This document shows positions 39,396 through 48,293 of a DNA stretch of 64,000 nt, one piece after another (position 1 is the first letter of the stretch; every line of letters starts with the position of its first letter). The stretch comes from Rhodoferax ferrireducens T118 (GTDB taxonomy: Bacteria > Pseudomonadota > Gammaproteobacteria > Burkholderiales > Burkholderiaceae_C). The position numbers and the translations under genes are program-made. The notes beneath the pieces are model-generated. The model was not told the DNA's origin. It did not search any database and was given only the letters and a program-made list of their open reading frames with translations. The stretch lies in NCBI RefSeq assembly GCF_000013605.1, contig NC_007908.1, forward strand, positions 1,178,001 through 1,242,000, read 5' to 3'.

Positions 39396-40400
39396 ATGGA
39401 CTCCGTCGTTCTGATCTGGCTGCAATTTAGCTTGTGCGTGGGTGTGATTGGTGTCGCCGGTGTGCGCCTGAGCCGTTATGGGGATGCCATTGCCACGCAC
39501 ACCAGTCTTTCGCGCAACTGGGTGGGCCTGATTTTGTTGGCGACCGTCACATCCTTGCCGGAACTGGTCACGGGCTTAAGCGCGGTGACAGTCGCAGCAG
39601 CGCCCGACATTGCCGTAGGTGACGTCCTCGGAAGTTGTGTTTTCAACCTGGCGATTCTTGCGATGATTGATGTGACTTATCGCAAGGGCGCTATCTACGC
39701 CCTGGCGGATAGTGAACATATCGTGTCGGCGGGCTTTGGTGTCATTCTGCTGGCGGGTGTGTGCCTTGCGGTGCTGCTGACCACGCAGGGCATGATGCCC
39801 TCCATCGGGCATGTCAGTTTGGCCAGCGTGATGATCTTTGTGATGTATTTGGTGGCGATACGAGCGCTCTACCTGACAGAGCAGCGCCGCTCCAGCCTCT
39901 TCGTGGCCAAACAACCGGACATGACCCTCAAGGCCGCGTTGATGGGCTATGGCGTGGCCTCGGCCACGATTGTGGGCGCGGGCATCTGGTTACCGATCAT
40001 CGGCGTGGAGTTGGCCCGCCTCATGGGCTGGTCGAATTCCTTCGTTGGAACGCTCTTTGTGGCATTTGCCACCTCCGTGCCAGAACTGGCCACCACTTGG
40101 GGTGCCATCCGCATAGGCGCGATCGATATGGCGATTGGCAATCTGTTGGGCAGCAATCTGTTCGACGTGCTGATTCTGGCAATCGATGACTTTGCGTACC
40201 TGCCTGGCGCCATCTATGCGCATGTGTCGCAAGTGCATGCTGTGTCGGCTATTACCGCTTGTTTGATGAGCGGCGTTGTGATTGTGTCCCTGGCTTATCG
40301 TCCAGTGTCGCGGGTCTGGCATATTGCCAGTTGGGCCAGCCTGTCGCTATTGGCCTTGTACTTGTTGAATGCGGCGATTCAATTCCTACATGGACAGTAG
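39396..40400 (+). CDS. CaCA-family sodium/calcium exchanger-like membrane protein
   Basis: Cation/Ca2+ exchanger of 334 residues with about ten membrane segments. The two internal alpha repeats are visible as SLPELVTGLSAV...AVGDVLGSCVFNL and SVPELATTWGAI...AIGNLLGSNLFDV, the inverted-topology hallmark with acidic ion-binding residues. Expected to export Ca2+ or another divalent ion against Na+ or H+. It stands alone, transcribed towards the putative antiporter gene. Confidence 0.9.
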   Translation: MDSVVLIWLQFSLCVGVIGVAGVRLSRYGDAIATHTSLSRNWVGLILLATVTSLPELVTGLSAVTVAAAPDIAVGDVLGSCVFNLAILAMIDVTYRKGAIYALADSEHIVSAGFGVILLAGVCLAVLLTTQGMMPSIGHVSLASVMIFVMYLVAIRALYLTEQRRSSLFVAKQPDMTLKAALMGYGVASATIVGAGIWLPIIGVELARLMGWSNSFVGTLFVAFATSVPELATTWGAIRIGAIDMAIGNLLGSNLFDVLILAIDDFAYLPGAIYAHVSQVHAVSAITACLMSGVVIVSLAYRPVSRVWHIASWASLSLLALYLLNAAIQFLHGQ

Positions 40401-40456
40401 TATTCAAAGCACACGAAACGGGGGCACAACCACCCGCGATTGGGGCGGTGCCGCAA

Positions 40457-40609
40457 TCAGCAGCCCATCTTGACGAAGGTGTAATAGACATCCAAATGAA
40501 ATTCACGACTCCAATCGTCGATTTCCTCAGGTCGGATCCACGAGCGACTTCCGCCTTCCTGCCCCAAAGGATCAGCCAGCAGCGCGAGGGCTGCAATCGC
40601 GAATGCCAA
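40457..40609 (-). CDS. Possible small membrane protein downstream of antiporter
   Basis: Frame of 50 codons from TTG 40609 to TGA 40457, reading a hydrophobic stretch (AFAIAALALLADPL) then a polar tail with WIRPEEIDDWSREFHLDVYY. The composition looks protein-like, but there is no ATG and no clear ribosome-binding site. An in-frame TAA lies eight codons upstream of the TTG; another frame offers ATG with VVNPVGL, so a frameshifted relic is an alternative. Located 88 bases after the antiporter stop on the same strand. Confidence 0.3.
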   Translation of the reverse strand: MAFAIAALALLADPLGQEGGSRSWIRPEEIDDWSREFHLDVYYTFVKMGC

Positions 40610-40696
40610 CGCAAGAACAAATGTGAATTAGGCCGACAGGGTTGACCACCATGTCGGCAATTGCTCCCCACTAAGGCCGAAACATGTTGTTTTTCT

Positions 40697-41947
40697 TCAA
40701 AGTAGCCGAAACGCCAGTACGGCCATAAGGGTTGGCGGCAGCGCGGCCACCAACAGTCCTATGGGATGGATCGCCTCGTCTTCGAAATGACCTCGCAGAA
40801 TAGCGAAGCCCGCCGGATTTGGTGCATTGGCAATAACCGTCAGGCCGCCGCCAGTCACTGCGCCGGCCACGAGCGCATGTTTAAACTCGTCGCTCAGACC
40901 ACTGACCAGCGAGCCGAGATAGGTCAGTGCGGCGTTATCGGTCACCGCAGTTAGTGCGGTTGCACCAAAGTAGACGGTGGTCGAGTCCATGCTCCTCAGA
41001 AGTGGCTCAAGCCACCACTGCTGCTGGCCACCAAGGACCACCAATCCGGCGAGGAAAAACGCCACCAGCAAGCCTTCGCGCAAGATGAGTCGGTCCTGGA
41101 ATTGAGGGTAGGCGGTCGCAAAACCCATAAAGAACAAGAAGAGTCCCATGAAAACCGCAGGGTGGTGGGCGAATACAACCACGCCGACAAGGAACATGAT
41201 GTGCAGCAAGGCTACCCAGACGGGTAACTTCGCACTTCTGCTCTGTGACGTTCGGGGCAGGCGCGATAGTTCCTTCTTAAAAATGAGTGTTGTTACCAGC
41301 GCGTTGACCGCTACCGCCAGCGCAGCCTTCCAGCCAAAATGACCCAGCATGTACCAGCTGTCCCAGTTCCACTTAGATGCCACCATCAGTACCGGCGGTG
41401 CTGCAAACGACGTAAGCGTGCCCCCGATAGACACATTGACGAAAAGCACCCCCAAGGTGGCGTACTTGAGCTTGGTCGATATGCTGGAACCATAAATCCT
41501 GTCTCGCAGCATCAAGGCGGCCAAGGTCATCGCTGCCGGTTCGGTTATCAGCGAGCCGAGCAGTGGCACGAAAGCCAGCGCGACGAAGTAGAACGCCATC
41601 CCTCCGCTAAGTGGGATAAATCTGGCGATGATGTTCACACTGGTGCGTGCCATGTCCAGCACCGCCCGGCTACCTGCTACTACCATGATCGCGAACACGA
41701 ACATGGGCTCAGTGAAGTTCCGTGAATCCAAGTAGTCGGTTGCCGCTTGTCTACCTAGTAAAACAGCCATGGCTACTATTAACACCATGGCCCAGAAGCC
41801 GAAGACTACCTCCACCTCTGCGAGCAAGTGCCACATTCCGGCATGGTCCGGTCCGCGATGTGCCATGCGCTCGAAGAATTTTGTGGAAAACGTATGCACC
41901 AGAGCCACGGTGAAGAGGCCCGCGCCGACCCATTGGATCGCATTCAT
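40697..41947 (-). CDS. Putative Na+/H+ antiporter, copy A
   Basis: Polytopic inner-membrane protein of 416 residues with 10-11 hydrophobic segments. VHTFSTKFFERMAHRG, HLLAEVEVVFGFWAMVL, GSLITEPAAMTLAALML, GGTLTSFAAPPVLMVA and TDNAALTYLGSLVSGL match the putative Na+/H+ antiporter family of the ion-transporter superfamily. It has the same length and organisation as the protein at 58130-59380. Overlaps the upstream small membrane-protein gene by four bases. A two-component system is encoded next to it. Ion specificity unproven. Confidence 0.85.
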   Translation of the reverse strand: MNAIQWVGAGLFTVALVHTFSTKFFERMAHRGPDHAGMWHLLAEVEVVFGFWAMVLIVAMAVLLGRQAATDYLDSRNFTEPMFVFAIMVVAGSRAVLDMARTSVNIIARFIPLSGGMAFYFVALAFVPLLGSLITEPAAMTLAALMLRDRIYGSSISTKLKYATLGVLFVNVSIGGTLTSFAAPPVLMVASKWNWDSWYMLGHFGWKAALAVAVNALVTTLIFKKELSRLPRTSQSRSAKLPVWVALLHIMFLVGVVVFAHHPAVFMGLFLFFMGFATAYPQFQDRLILREGLLVAFFLAGLVVLGGQQQWWLEPLLRSMDSTTVYFGATALTAVTDNAALTYLGSLVSGLSDEFKHALVAGAVTGGGLTVIANAPNPAGFAILRGHFEDEAIHPIGLLVAALPPTLMAVLAFRLL

Positions 41948-42261
41948 AGCCGTCCCTGCTGGTCGAGTTGCTTACGAAGACCGCGGCGCAAGCGGCGAAT
42001 ATGGATTGGGACGAACACCACAGCCAGTAGTGGGACATCAACTACGATGTTCACTGCTAGCGTTGCTGAGGGGTCGCTAGACAATGAGGCTTTAGTTAAA
42101 AGGTATTTCGTGAGCGAAGTCACGAGCACCAGCCAGACCGCAATGCCGACAAGTTCTGACGATTCGAGTTCGCAATCGCGCGCATTTTGAAGCGCCTTGT
42201 CCTGCTTAACCTGAGGAAACTTCCGGAGTTCAGGCAATAACACCAGCCACAGCCGGTTCAT
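41944..42261 (-). CDS. Small two-helix membrane protein, unknown function
   Basis: 105 residues with hydrophobic segments at about 37-58 and 66-88, charged ends (C-terminus HIRRLRRGLRKQLDQQGRL). Its stop overlaps the antiporter start (ATGA), so the two are translationally coupled. No family recognised; probably an accessory subunit or regulator of the antiporter. No counterpart precedes antiporter copy B. Confidence 0.65.
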   Translation of the reverse strand: MNRLWLVLLPELRKFPQVKQDKALQNARDCELESSELVGIAVWLVLVTSLTKYLLTKASLSSDPSATLAVNIVVDVPLLAVVFVPIHIRRLRRGLRKQLDQQGRL

Positions 42262-42389
42262 TGACGAGCCTGGACATTTGAGAGCCAGCCATCCTCTTTA
42301 AAAAATACCTGTTTACCGAACACCTAAACCTCCTTATGAGCGGACCGGAGGTTATCAATTTATGCCGTTTAGCGATATTCGTGAACCAA

Positions 42390-42411
42390 CGTAAGGGCTA
42401 CCCCGTAAGGG
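42390..42411. promoter_or_regulatory. Tandem CGTAAGGG boxes, possible response-regulator site
   Basis: CGTAAGGG occurs at 42390-42397 and again at 42404-42411, 14 bases apart, in the 198-base gap between the response-regulator stop and the start of the small membrane-protein/antiporter operon. FixJ-type regulators bind short repeats of this kind. Assignment is speculative. Confidence 0.3.
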
Positions 42412-42459
42412 ATGTAAGCAAGGTCAATACGCAACAGAGTCGCTCATCGATCAATGGCG

Positions 42460-43065
42460 TCAGGTCAAGCCCTTATCAACCAATCGCACCAGATCGACAA
42501 TGTTTTGCGCGCCGAGTTTTTCCATCACCCGTGCCTTGTGGACCTCAACAGTTCTGGGACTGATACCAAGCGTCTCAGCGATGCGACGGTTGTGAAGACC
42601 CTTAACCATCAATGTCATCACTTCACGCTCGCGTATCGAGAGTTGCCCAAGCGTTGGTTTGGTGAAAGCAGCTCTAGCCTGTGCAGTGTCAAGGGCGCGA
42701 AAGCCCGACAGGGCGTTCTCGATCGCACCCAGAAGTTGCTTGCCGTCAAAAGGTTTTTCAATAAAGTCCACGGCATCTGCCAGAAACGCCTGTCGGGCCG
42801 CGGCGACGTCTCCGTGCGCTGTTATGACAATGACTGGCAAACTCGGACCGCGCTCTCGCAGACACCTTTGAAGCTCTAGCCCCGACATGCCGGGCATTCG
42901 GATGTCAACCACCACACAGCCTCGCCAATCGGGCTGAAGCGCCGCCAAAAAGTCCTCGGCATTGGCAAACAGCGCAGTTGCAAATCCGCGCAGACTCAAC
43001 AAGAGTGATAACGAATCTCGAATCGATGCATCATCATCGACTATGAACACAGTTTCCTTATGCAT
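42460..43065 (-). CDS. FixJ/NarL-type response regulator
   Basis: Two-domain regulator of 201 residues from ATG 43065. The receiver domain has FIVDDDASIRDSL, the phosphorylation site D54 (VVDIRMPGMSG) and the lysine in FIEKPFDG; the LuxR-type helix-turn-helix has LSIREREVMTLMVKGL and GISPRTVEVHKARVMEKL. An in-frame ATG at 43167 adds residues overlapping the kinase gene and is rejected. Its start overlaps the kinase stop by eight bases. Likely targets: its own locus or the antiporter operon. Confidence 0.92.
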   Translation of the reverse strand: MHKETVFIVDDDASIRDSLSLLLSLRGFATALFANAEDFLAALQPDWRGCVVVDIRMPGMSGLELQRCLRERGPSLPVIVITAHGDVAAARQAFLADAVDFIEKPFDGKQLLGAIENALSGFRALDTAQARAAFTKPTLGQLSIREREVMTLMVKGLHNRRIAETLGISPRTVEVHKARVMEKLGAQNIVDLVRLVDKGLT

Positions 43066-44683
43066 TTTTAACTTCGCTATGGTTTTCGCTCTCCACTGGC
43101 AGCGTAAAGCGGAAGCAGCCTTCTGAGCCCGGTTCCGCCCAGAGTCTGCCCCCATGGGCTTCAACAATCGCGCGGCAGATGCTCAAACCAACTCCCATGC
43201 CGCCCGGCTTGTCTGAAGGTCCGGCCTCAAACAGGGTTTGCAGGCGAGCCGTGCCGACGCCGGGGCCATTGTCTCGAACTTCGATCAGCAACTCGCCATC
43301 GGTGACGCACGCCCGAATCACCACGAGGTCGCCGTTTCTTGTCGCCGCGGCAGAGTCTATGGCATTCGTGACTAAATTGCGCAGTACCACAGCGATCTGG
43401 ATAGGATCCATCCATACCATCGGCAAGTTGTCCTGAATTTGGCTTTCCATACGCAGTTTCAGGGCGTCGGCCCGGCGAAGGTGAACTTGCACTGCTTCTT
43501 CGACGATTGCCGTTGGTGAGGCCAAGTGCAGATGTGTGGATCCGGTCCTGAAAAAGTCGCGCAAACGCTTGATTACATTACCAGCACGGTTGGCATCGTC
43601 AACCATCCGCTGCATAACTTCGACCAATTGGTCACGATGATCCGGTTGTAGGCCGGGTGCGTCGGTTACGAGCATTTGGCAGGCTTGGGCGTAGTTGCTC
43701 AGTGCTGTAAGGGGTTGACTTAATTCATGGGCCAGCGCCGCCGCCATCTGGCCGGCCGCAGCCATGCGCAAGCTGCCTCGAAGTTCAGCGGCTGCGCGAG
43801 TTCTTTCATCAACGGCAACGCCAAGAAGTAAACCTGTCATGGTAACTGCGGCCATCAGCACCTGAAGCTCGAACACCGTCAGGTCCTCGTTGGGTACCGA
43901 TTGCACGGCGAAGATCAGTCCCAACTGGGTCAGGCCCGAGGCAAGCACAGCCCCAGGTACCCCCAGCTTGGCTGATGCCCAGACAACAGGCACAAACAGT
44001 AAGTAGAAGTATTTGAAATGGTCTTGCCCACCTGGACCAAACACGACCCAAAGGAGCAAGCACGTTAGAACAGCGACGGCCCACCACTGACGGCTTTTAA
44101 GCGTTTCGACCAGTGTGGCCCGACGTAGGGGATCCATTACAACGAGAAGCATTGGCAGCAGCACGATTAGACCCACGGCGTCGCCAATCCAATACCGCAC
44201 GATCGGCTCGTAGGTTGGACCACTCGGCCCTAGACCTGCCACTGAGAATGCTGTGATGTAGACCACACCGCTCAGCAGTGCTCCAGTCACGACGATGCCA
44301 GTGAACCACAAAAGATCTCTTTGTGTGGCCAAGGCCAGCGCGCGATCCATTCGGGTTGTCAAGCTATGGGCAATGGCAGCGTAAACCAGACTGAGCGCGG
44401 CCGTTGATGTCAATACCACGAGCCAGTCGGCTGGATTTCCGCGCACGACCAGCTCAGCCGTTATCAGGCTTACCCAGACAATCCACAGCCAGCGCCTGTT
44501 CAACAGCAGCAATGCGACGGCAAGCGCCGGCTGCGGATTCCAAGGCGTGATATTGAGACCTTGAAAAGGCCGTATGTAGCTCGCCCAGTCGAGCAGCAAA
44601 AAAACCAATATGTAGCCCAGACCCATAAGCCATGGAATTCGATGTGAAGTTCGGTTTGGCTGGGTCAGACCAATGTTTGTCAT
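43058..44683 (-). CDS. MASE1-domain sensor histidine kinase
   Basis: Membrane sensor kinase of 541 residues. Residues about 15-290 form an eight-helix MASE1-like sensor, then HisKA with the phospho-accepting H319 in ALAHELSQPLTALSNY and HATPase motifs (NLVTNAIDSA, VRDNGPGVG, GMGVGLSICRAIVEAHGG). The H-box subtype (HELSQPL) is that of FixL/TodS-like kinases that pair with FixJ regulators. Forms an operon with the response regulator. Signal unknown. Confidence 0.92.
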   Translation of the reverse strand: MTNIGLTQPNRTSHRIPWLMGLGYILVFLLLDWASYIRPFQGLNITPWNPQPALAVALLLLNRRWLWIVWVSLITAELVVRGNPADWLVVLTSTAALSLVYAAIAHSLTTRMDRALALATQRDLLWFTGIVVTGALLSGVVYITAFSVAGLGPSGPTYEPIVRYWIGDAVGLIVLLPMLLVVMDPLRRATLVETLKSRQWWAVAVLTCLLLWVVFGPGGQDHFKYFYLLFVPVVWASAKLGVPGAVLASGLTQLGLIFAVQSVPNEDLTVFELQVLMAAVTMTGLLLGVAVDERTRAAAELRGSLRMAAAGQMAAALAHELSQPLTALSNYAQACQMLVTDAPGLQPDHRDQLVEVMQRMVDDANRAGNVIKRLRDFFRTGSTHLHLASPTAIVEEAVQVHLRRADALKLRMESQIQDNLPMVWMDPIQIAVVLRNLVTNAIDSAAATRNGDLVVIRACVTDGELLIEVRDNGPGVGTARLQTLFEAGPSDKPGGMGVGLSICRAIVEAHGGRLWAEPGSEGCFRFTLPVESENHSEVKNA

Positions 44684-45003
44684 GAAGTAGATTTTCCCTC
44701 GAATCCGAACGATCGCCTGATTGTGGGAGTGCCGTTTCTGTCAGATGCTGCTGAATTTGAAGCATCCCATGCTGGCTTCAAAGCAAATGCCTGAGGCAAT
44801 ATTTGTCACAATACTTTAATCAGTGCAGTGTTTTGGTCAAAATTGGGGCTAGTCCCCGACCCTTGGTGCGGCCGAAACACGGCAGTGTCCGAAGGGGATT
44901 GCAGAACGAACGAAGGCGATCCGCGAAGCGTGCGAGTCGCAGTGCAGCCAAGACGTCACCCCGTGGGGCGGGGAAAGTGAAGAACGCAAGTGGCGCGCAA
45001 ACA

Positions 45004-45250
45004 GAGAAAGTGATCCTGGAGTTCAAGCCACGACCAGTACAGGACATGTTGGTCGCCTGCCTGTGGTCGCACTGGACAGGCGACGCATGGGATGACCTTT
45101 ACTCCTTTGCTGCCATCACGGATGAGCCACCAGAAGAAGATGCAGCCGCTGGTCACGACCGCTGCATCATTCCGATCAGGCCTGAAAACATCGACGCTTG
45201 GTTGAATCCAGACCCGACCAATCTCGCAGCACTCTACGCCATCCTGGATG
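45004..45250 (+). pseudogene. C-terminal relic of SOS-response-associated peptidase (SRAP/YedK)
   Basis: The reading EKVILEFKPRPVQDMLVACL...WTGDAWDDLYSFAAITDEPP...AAGHDRCIIPIRPENIDAWLNPD matches the C-terminal half of SRAP/HMCES proteins, which shield abasic sites in DNA. The N-terminal half with the catalytic Cys2 is absent. The normal C-terminal tail after YAILD is replaced at the exact left end of the IS4-type element. A fused frame from 44803 to 45285 can be read but its N-terminal 65 residues are unrelated. Broken by insertion and deletion. Confidence 0.75.
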
Positions 45251-46565
45251 TTCCAACGTTTGAATATCAGGGCGTCGTAAGTTAATGATTTGCTTGTTGA
45301 ATTTGGTGTTTCAGTCTGGTCTCGATTTGAACGTCGAAAGTCAGACTTGGGGTTTTTCGCGGATTTCCGACCAAAACCCCTATGCACCAAGGCAAGCTCG
45401 TATTTGCGCAACTCATGCTCTATGTGCCGCTGAGCACGTTTCGTCGCTGTGTGGCCGACCACCGTGGCGAACACAAGGTCAAAGACTTCTCGTGTCTGGA
45501 TCAGTTCTTCGCCATGGCATTCGCGCAGTTGACCTACCGCGAATCTCTGCGCGACATCGAAGTCAACCTTCGCGCTCAGGTGCGTCGGCTGTACCACATG
45601 GGGTTTCGCTGCCAGACGATTTCGCGCAATACGTTGGCCAACGCGAACGCCACACGGCGATGGCAGATCTATGCCGACTTCGCCCAGCATCTGATTGGCT
45701 TGGCGCGTCCCCTGTATGCCACGGAGCCGTTTGGGCTGGAACTCGACGCTGCGGTTTACGCGTTCGACGCCAGCACCATCGACCTGTGTCAGTCTGTTTT
45801 TGCCTGGGCACCGTTTCGCTCGACCAAGGCGGCCATCAAGTTGCACACACTTCTGGACCTGCGCGGCAATATTCCCAGTTTCATTCACATCACCGACGGC
45901 AAGACGCACGAGGTCAACGTAATGGACGATCTGGTGCTGGAGCCGGGGGCGTTTTGCCTGATGGACCGGGGCTATCTCGATTTCGCACGACTGTTTGTGA
46001 TTCACGAGGCACAAGCCTTCTTTGTGACGCGCGCCAAAAGCAACACCAAATTCAAACGGCGCTACTCGCATCCGGTCGATCGGATCAATACCACTGTGCT
46101 GTGCGACCAAACGGGCGTGCTCACGACCTACTATGCAGGCAAGGATTACCCCACGACGCTGCGCCGGGTGGTGGTCAAGGACGACACCGGAAAACGGCTG
46201 GTGTTTTTGACCAACAACTTTGCCTTGAAGCCCGAGCTGATCGCCGATCTTTACCGCCAGCGCTGGCAGGTCGAATTGTTCTTCAAGTGGATCAAGCAGC
46301 ACCTGCGCATCAAGGTGTTCTTTGGCACCAGCGAGAACGCGGTCAAGACGCAGATATGGATTGCCATATCGACTTACCTGTTGATCGCCATCACGAAGAA
46401 ACGTCTGCGTCTTGATCATCACAGCCTGTATGAAATATTACAAATCTTGAGCCTGTCCATGTTTGAAACTATCCCGATTAATCAACTACTTATGCCACCC
46501 TCAACGAATTCAGAGCCGGATTTCGAGCCCAATCAGCTCGCTCTCCTCTGAAGAACGTTGGGACA
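45249..46565 (+). mobile_element. IS4-family insertion sequence, about 1.3 kb
   Basis: Ends identified as imperfect inverted repeats: left TGTTCCAACGTT (45249-45260) and right AACGTTGGGACA (46554-46565), 11 of 12 bases matching. The element is 1317 bp with one transposase. The left end cuts the SRAP gene; the right flank is IS66 debris, not SRAP sequence, and no target-site duplication is seen, so an adjacent deletion is likely. Confidence 0.75.
45382..46551 (+). CDS. IS4-family transposase
   Basis: DDE transposase of 389 residues, apparently intact. The N-terminal DUF4372-like part reads MHQGKLVFAQL...FTCLDQ-type (here FSCLDQFFAMAFAQLTYRES). Catalytic acids: AFDASTIDL, LMDRGYLDF and the YREK-like YRQRWQVELFFKWIKQHL. 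Stop lies three bases before the right inverted repeat. Confidence 0.92.
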   Translation: MHQGKLVFAQLMLYVPLSTFRRCVADHRGEHKVKDFSCLDQFFAMAFAQLTYRESLRDIEVNLRAQVRRLYHMGFRCQTISRNTLANANATRRWQIYADFAQHLIGLARPLYATEPFGLELDAAVYAFDASTIDLCQSVFAWAPFRSTKAAIKLHTLLDLRGNIPSFIHITDGKTHEVNVMDDLVLEPGAFCLMDRGYLDFARLFVIHEAQAFFVTRAKSNTKFKRRYSHPVDRINTTVLCDQTGVLTTYYAGKDYPTTLRRVVVKDDTGKRLVFLTNNFALKPELIADLYRQRWQVELFFKWIKQHLRIKVFFGTSENAVKTQIWIAISTYLLIAITKKRLRLDHHSLYEILQILSLSMFETIPINQLLMPPSTNSEPDFEPNQLALL

Positions 46566-46574
46566 CTACTGGTG

Positions 46575-46800
46575 TAAGGTACAAAGCTGTTTGACACAGG
46601 AGGGAGACCCTTCTGCGGTGACTGCCGTACATTAAAACTGACCTCTGATAGTTCCTCCCGATGGCAGTCGGACGGATCTGGTTTTCGATGTGGTTGTTGT
46701 CCACCGTCAGTTGACCGTCGGAGAGGAAACGCGTCAGCGCAGACCAGCGACGCAGGCTGTAATCCAACGCTTTGGCCGTGGCTGAACCCGCTATGAGGGC
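46575..46800 (-). pseudogene. IS66 TnpC transposase fragment
   Basis: Minus-strand reading ATAKALDYSLRRWSALTRFL followed by DGQLTVDNNHIENQIRPTAIGRNYQ matches the C-terminal third of IS66-type TnpC (YLDDGRLPIDNNxxENQIRPxALGR). An in-frame stop precedes it and the sequence diverges after GRNYQRS, so only a relic remains, abutting the IS4 element. Confidence 0.75.
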
Positions 46801-46893
46801 GGGTCGTCAGGAAGACCGCAACAATCCAATGTGAATCAGCACGGGCCGTGGCTGGCGTAAAGCCCACGTTGGCAGCGTCACGCCAGCCCAGAC

Positions 46894-47358
46894 TCACCCA
46901 GCGGGATGCATGCTGGGGTGCGCCTCGTTGCATTTTTGACCATTGTCCGAAATCATGTAATTGCCGCTGCGAATGGATTCGGCCAGCTCGGCCTTCACCT
47001 GTTCGCGACTGAGGCTCGCCTGCACCTGTTTGGCGGGATACATACTCGGGTACAGCTCATTGAGCTTAAGGCTCTGCTCTCCATTAGCCAGCATGTCACC
47101 AGTACGGACCGCTTCGGTCAGCTCGGCTTTTACTTGTTCACGCGTGAGGCTCGCCCGTACTTGTTTTGCTGGATAGAGACTCGGGTACAACTCATTAAGC
47201 TTGCGGCTTTGCTCTCCATTGGCAGGCATGTCGCCGGTACGAATGGCTTCGACCAGTTCGGCTCTCACTTGTTCGCGCGTGACACCGGCCAGAGCTGGGG
47301 TGCCAGCGATCAGGCCAGAGGCGAGGACCAGGGAAATGGCGGCAAATTTGGTTTTCAT
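46894..47358 (-). CDS. Exported protein with three tandem DUF4148-like repeats
   Basis: 154 residues from ATG 47358, supported by AAAGGAATC. A signal peptide ends near TPALAG (about 25). Then three consecutive 45-residue repeats start at residues 26, 71 and 116: (V/L)(T/S)REQV(R/K)AEL, ..RTGDM..NGEQS..KLNELYPS.YPAKQV. Most DUF4148 proteins in Burkholderiales have one unit. The third unit is degenerate and gains a cysteine (GQKCNEAHPSMHPAG). Periplasmic, function unknown; it lies between IS debris and metal genes. Confidence 0.8.
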   Translation of the reverse strand: MKTKFAAISLVLASGLIAGTPALAGVTREQVRAELVEAIRTGDMPANGEQSRKLNELYPSLYPAKQVRASLTREQVKAELTEAVRTGDMLANGEQSLKLNELYPSMYPAKQVQASLSREQVKAELAESIRSGNYMISDNGQKCNEAHPSMHPAG

Positions 47359-47521
47359 GATGATTCCTTTCAAAGCTTGTTAAACAATTCCGGGCAGGTC
47401 GGTCGTCATCGTGTACCGTCTTGTCCAGCTTCTATCGCTTCGTTGCGATATGAGTGAACTATAGAAAGCGGCCCCAGACAGGGACATGACGGGAAAATTA
47501 CAAAGTGGTCAGTAATGTGTG

Positions 47522-48088
47522 TCAGGCGACGCGTGGCAGGGAGATGGTAAAAGTGGTCACACCGTCGGCGGAGGCGGCGGTTTTGCCGCCATGGGCCAGC
47601 ACAATCGACTTGGTGATGGCCAAGCCCAGCCCCGTGCCTTCGATGCTACGTTGTCGTGACGGATCAACCCGGAAGAAGCGGTCGAAGACACGATCCAAAT
47701 ATTCCGCAGGAATGGTGTCGCCGGTGTTTTTCATCGCAATCGAGATGGCGTCCGCGCTAGACCAGATGTTGACCTGGATGGTCGTATTCACCGCCGAATG
47801 ACGCACAGCGTTAGAGAGCAGGTTGCCTAGTGCCAGGCGCAACATCAGCCGGTCTGCGCTGACCTCGCCATCGCTTTCAAGCCTGAACTGCAGATGCTTT
47901 TCTTCAGCTACTGCATCGTAGTAGTCAAACAGTGTCTGAACCTCTGCTGCCAGATGGACGACTTGTCGGCTCGGGACCACCAGACCGTTTTCGGCCTTGG
48001 CGAGCAGCAGCATGTCTGAAATCATGCGGGCCATGCGCTCGAATTCTTCGGCATTGGACTCCAGAATTCCTCGGTACGCATCACCGCC
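47522..48088 (-). pseudogene. 5'-truncated heavy-metal sensor kinase (CusS-like)
   Basis: The C-terminal half of a CusS/CzcS-type histidine kinase: GDAYRGILESNAEEFERMAR then MISDMLLLAKAENGLV, ATPase motifs GNLLSNAVRHSA, NTGDTIPAEYLDRVFDRFFR and GTGLGLAITKSIVLAHGG. The sensor, membrane segments, HAMP and phospho-accepting histidine are missing; upstream of 48088 the frame reads unrelated sequence. No partner response regulator is present. Probably non-functional as a kinase. Confidence 0.78.
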
Positions 48089-48293
48089 CCGCACGCGCTG
48101 CCTGCACCTCGGTGCGTGGCGGATAACAGGAATGTAATCTGGCGTTGAGGGGAACAACTTTGCACACTGCGTGGGGGACAAGAACGGGAGCAGATCCCTT
48201 CGCATTTCTTAATGCAATTTTGCGTGTGCTGCCGCACGGACGTTGGTCGAATTTCGACATATATTGATTATTAGGTTTTATTGGGGAAGATTT

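Noticed and set aside
44956-46422. 488-codon minus-strand frame over the IS4 transposase
   Set aside because: Antisense to an intact DDE transposase with all catalytic blocks; no homology-like content.
46575-46800. Intact IS66 element
   Set aside because: Only a fragment of TnpC is present, with a stop upstream and no TnpA, TnpB or ends.
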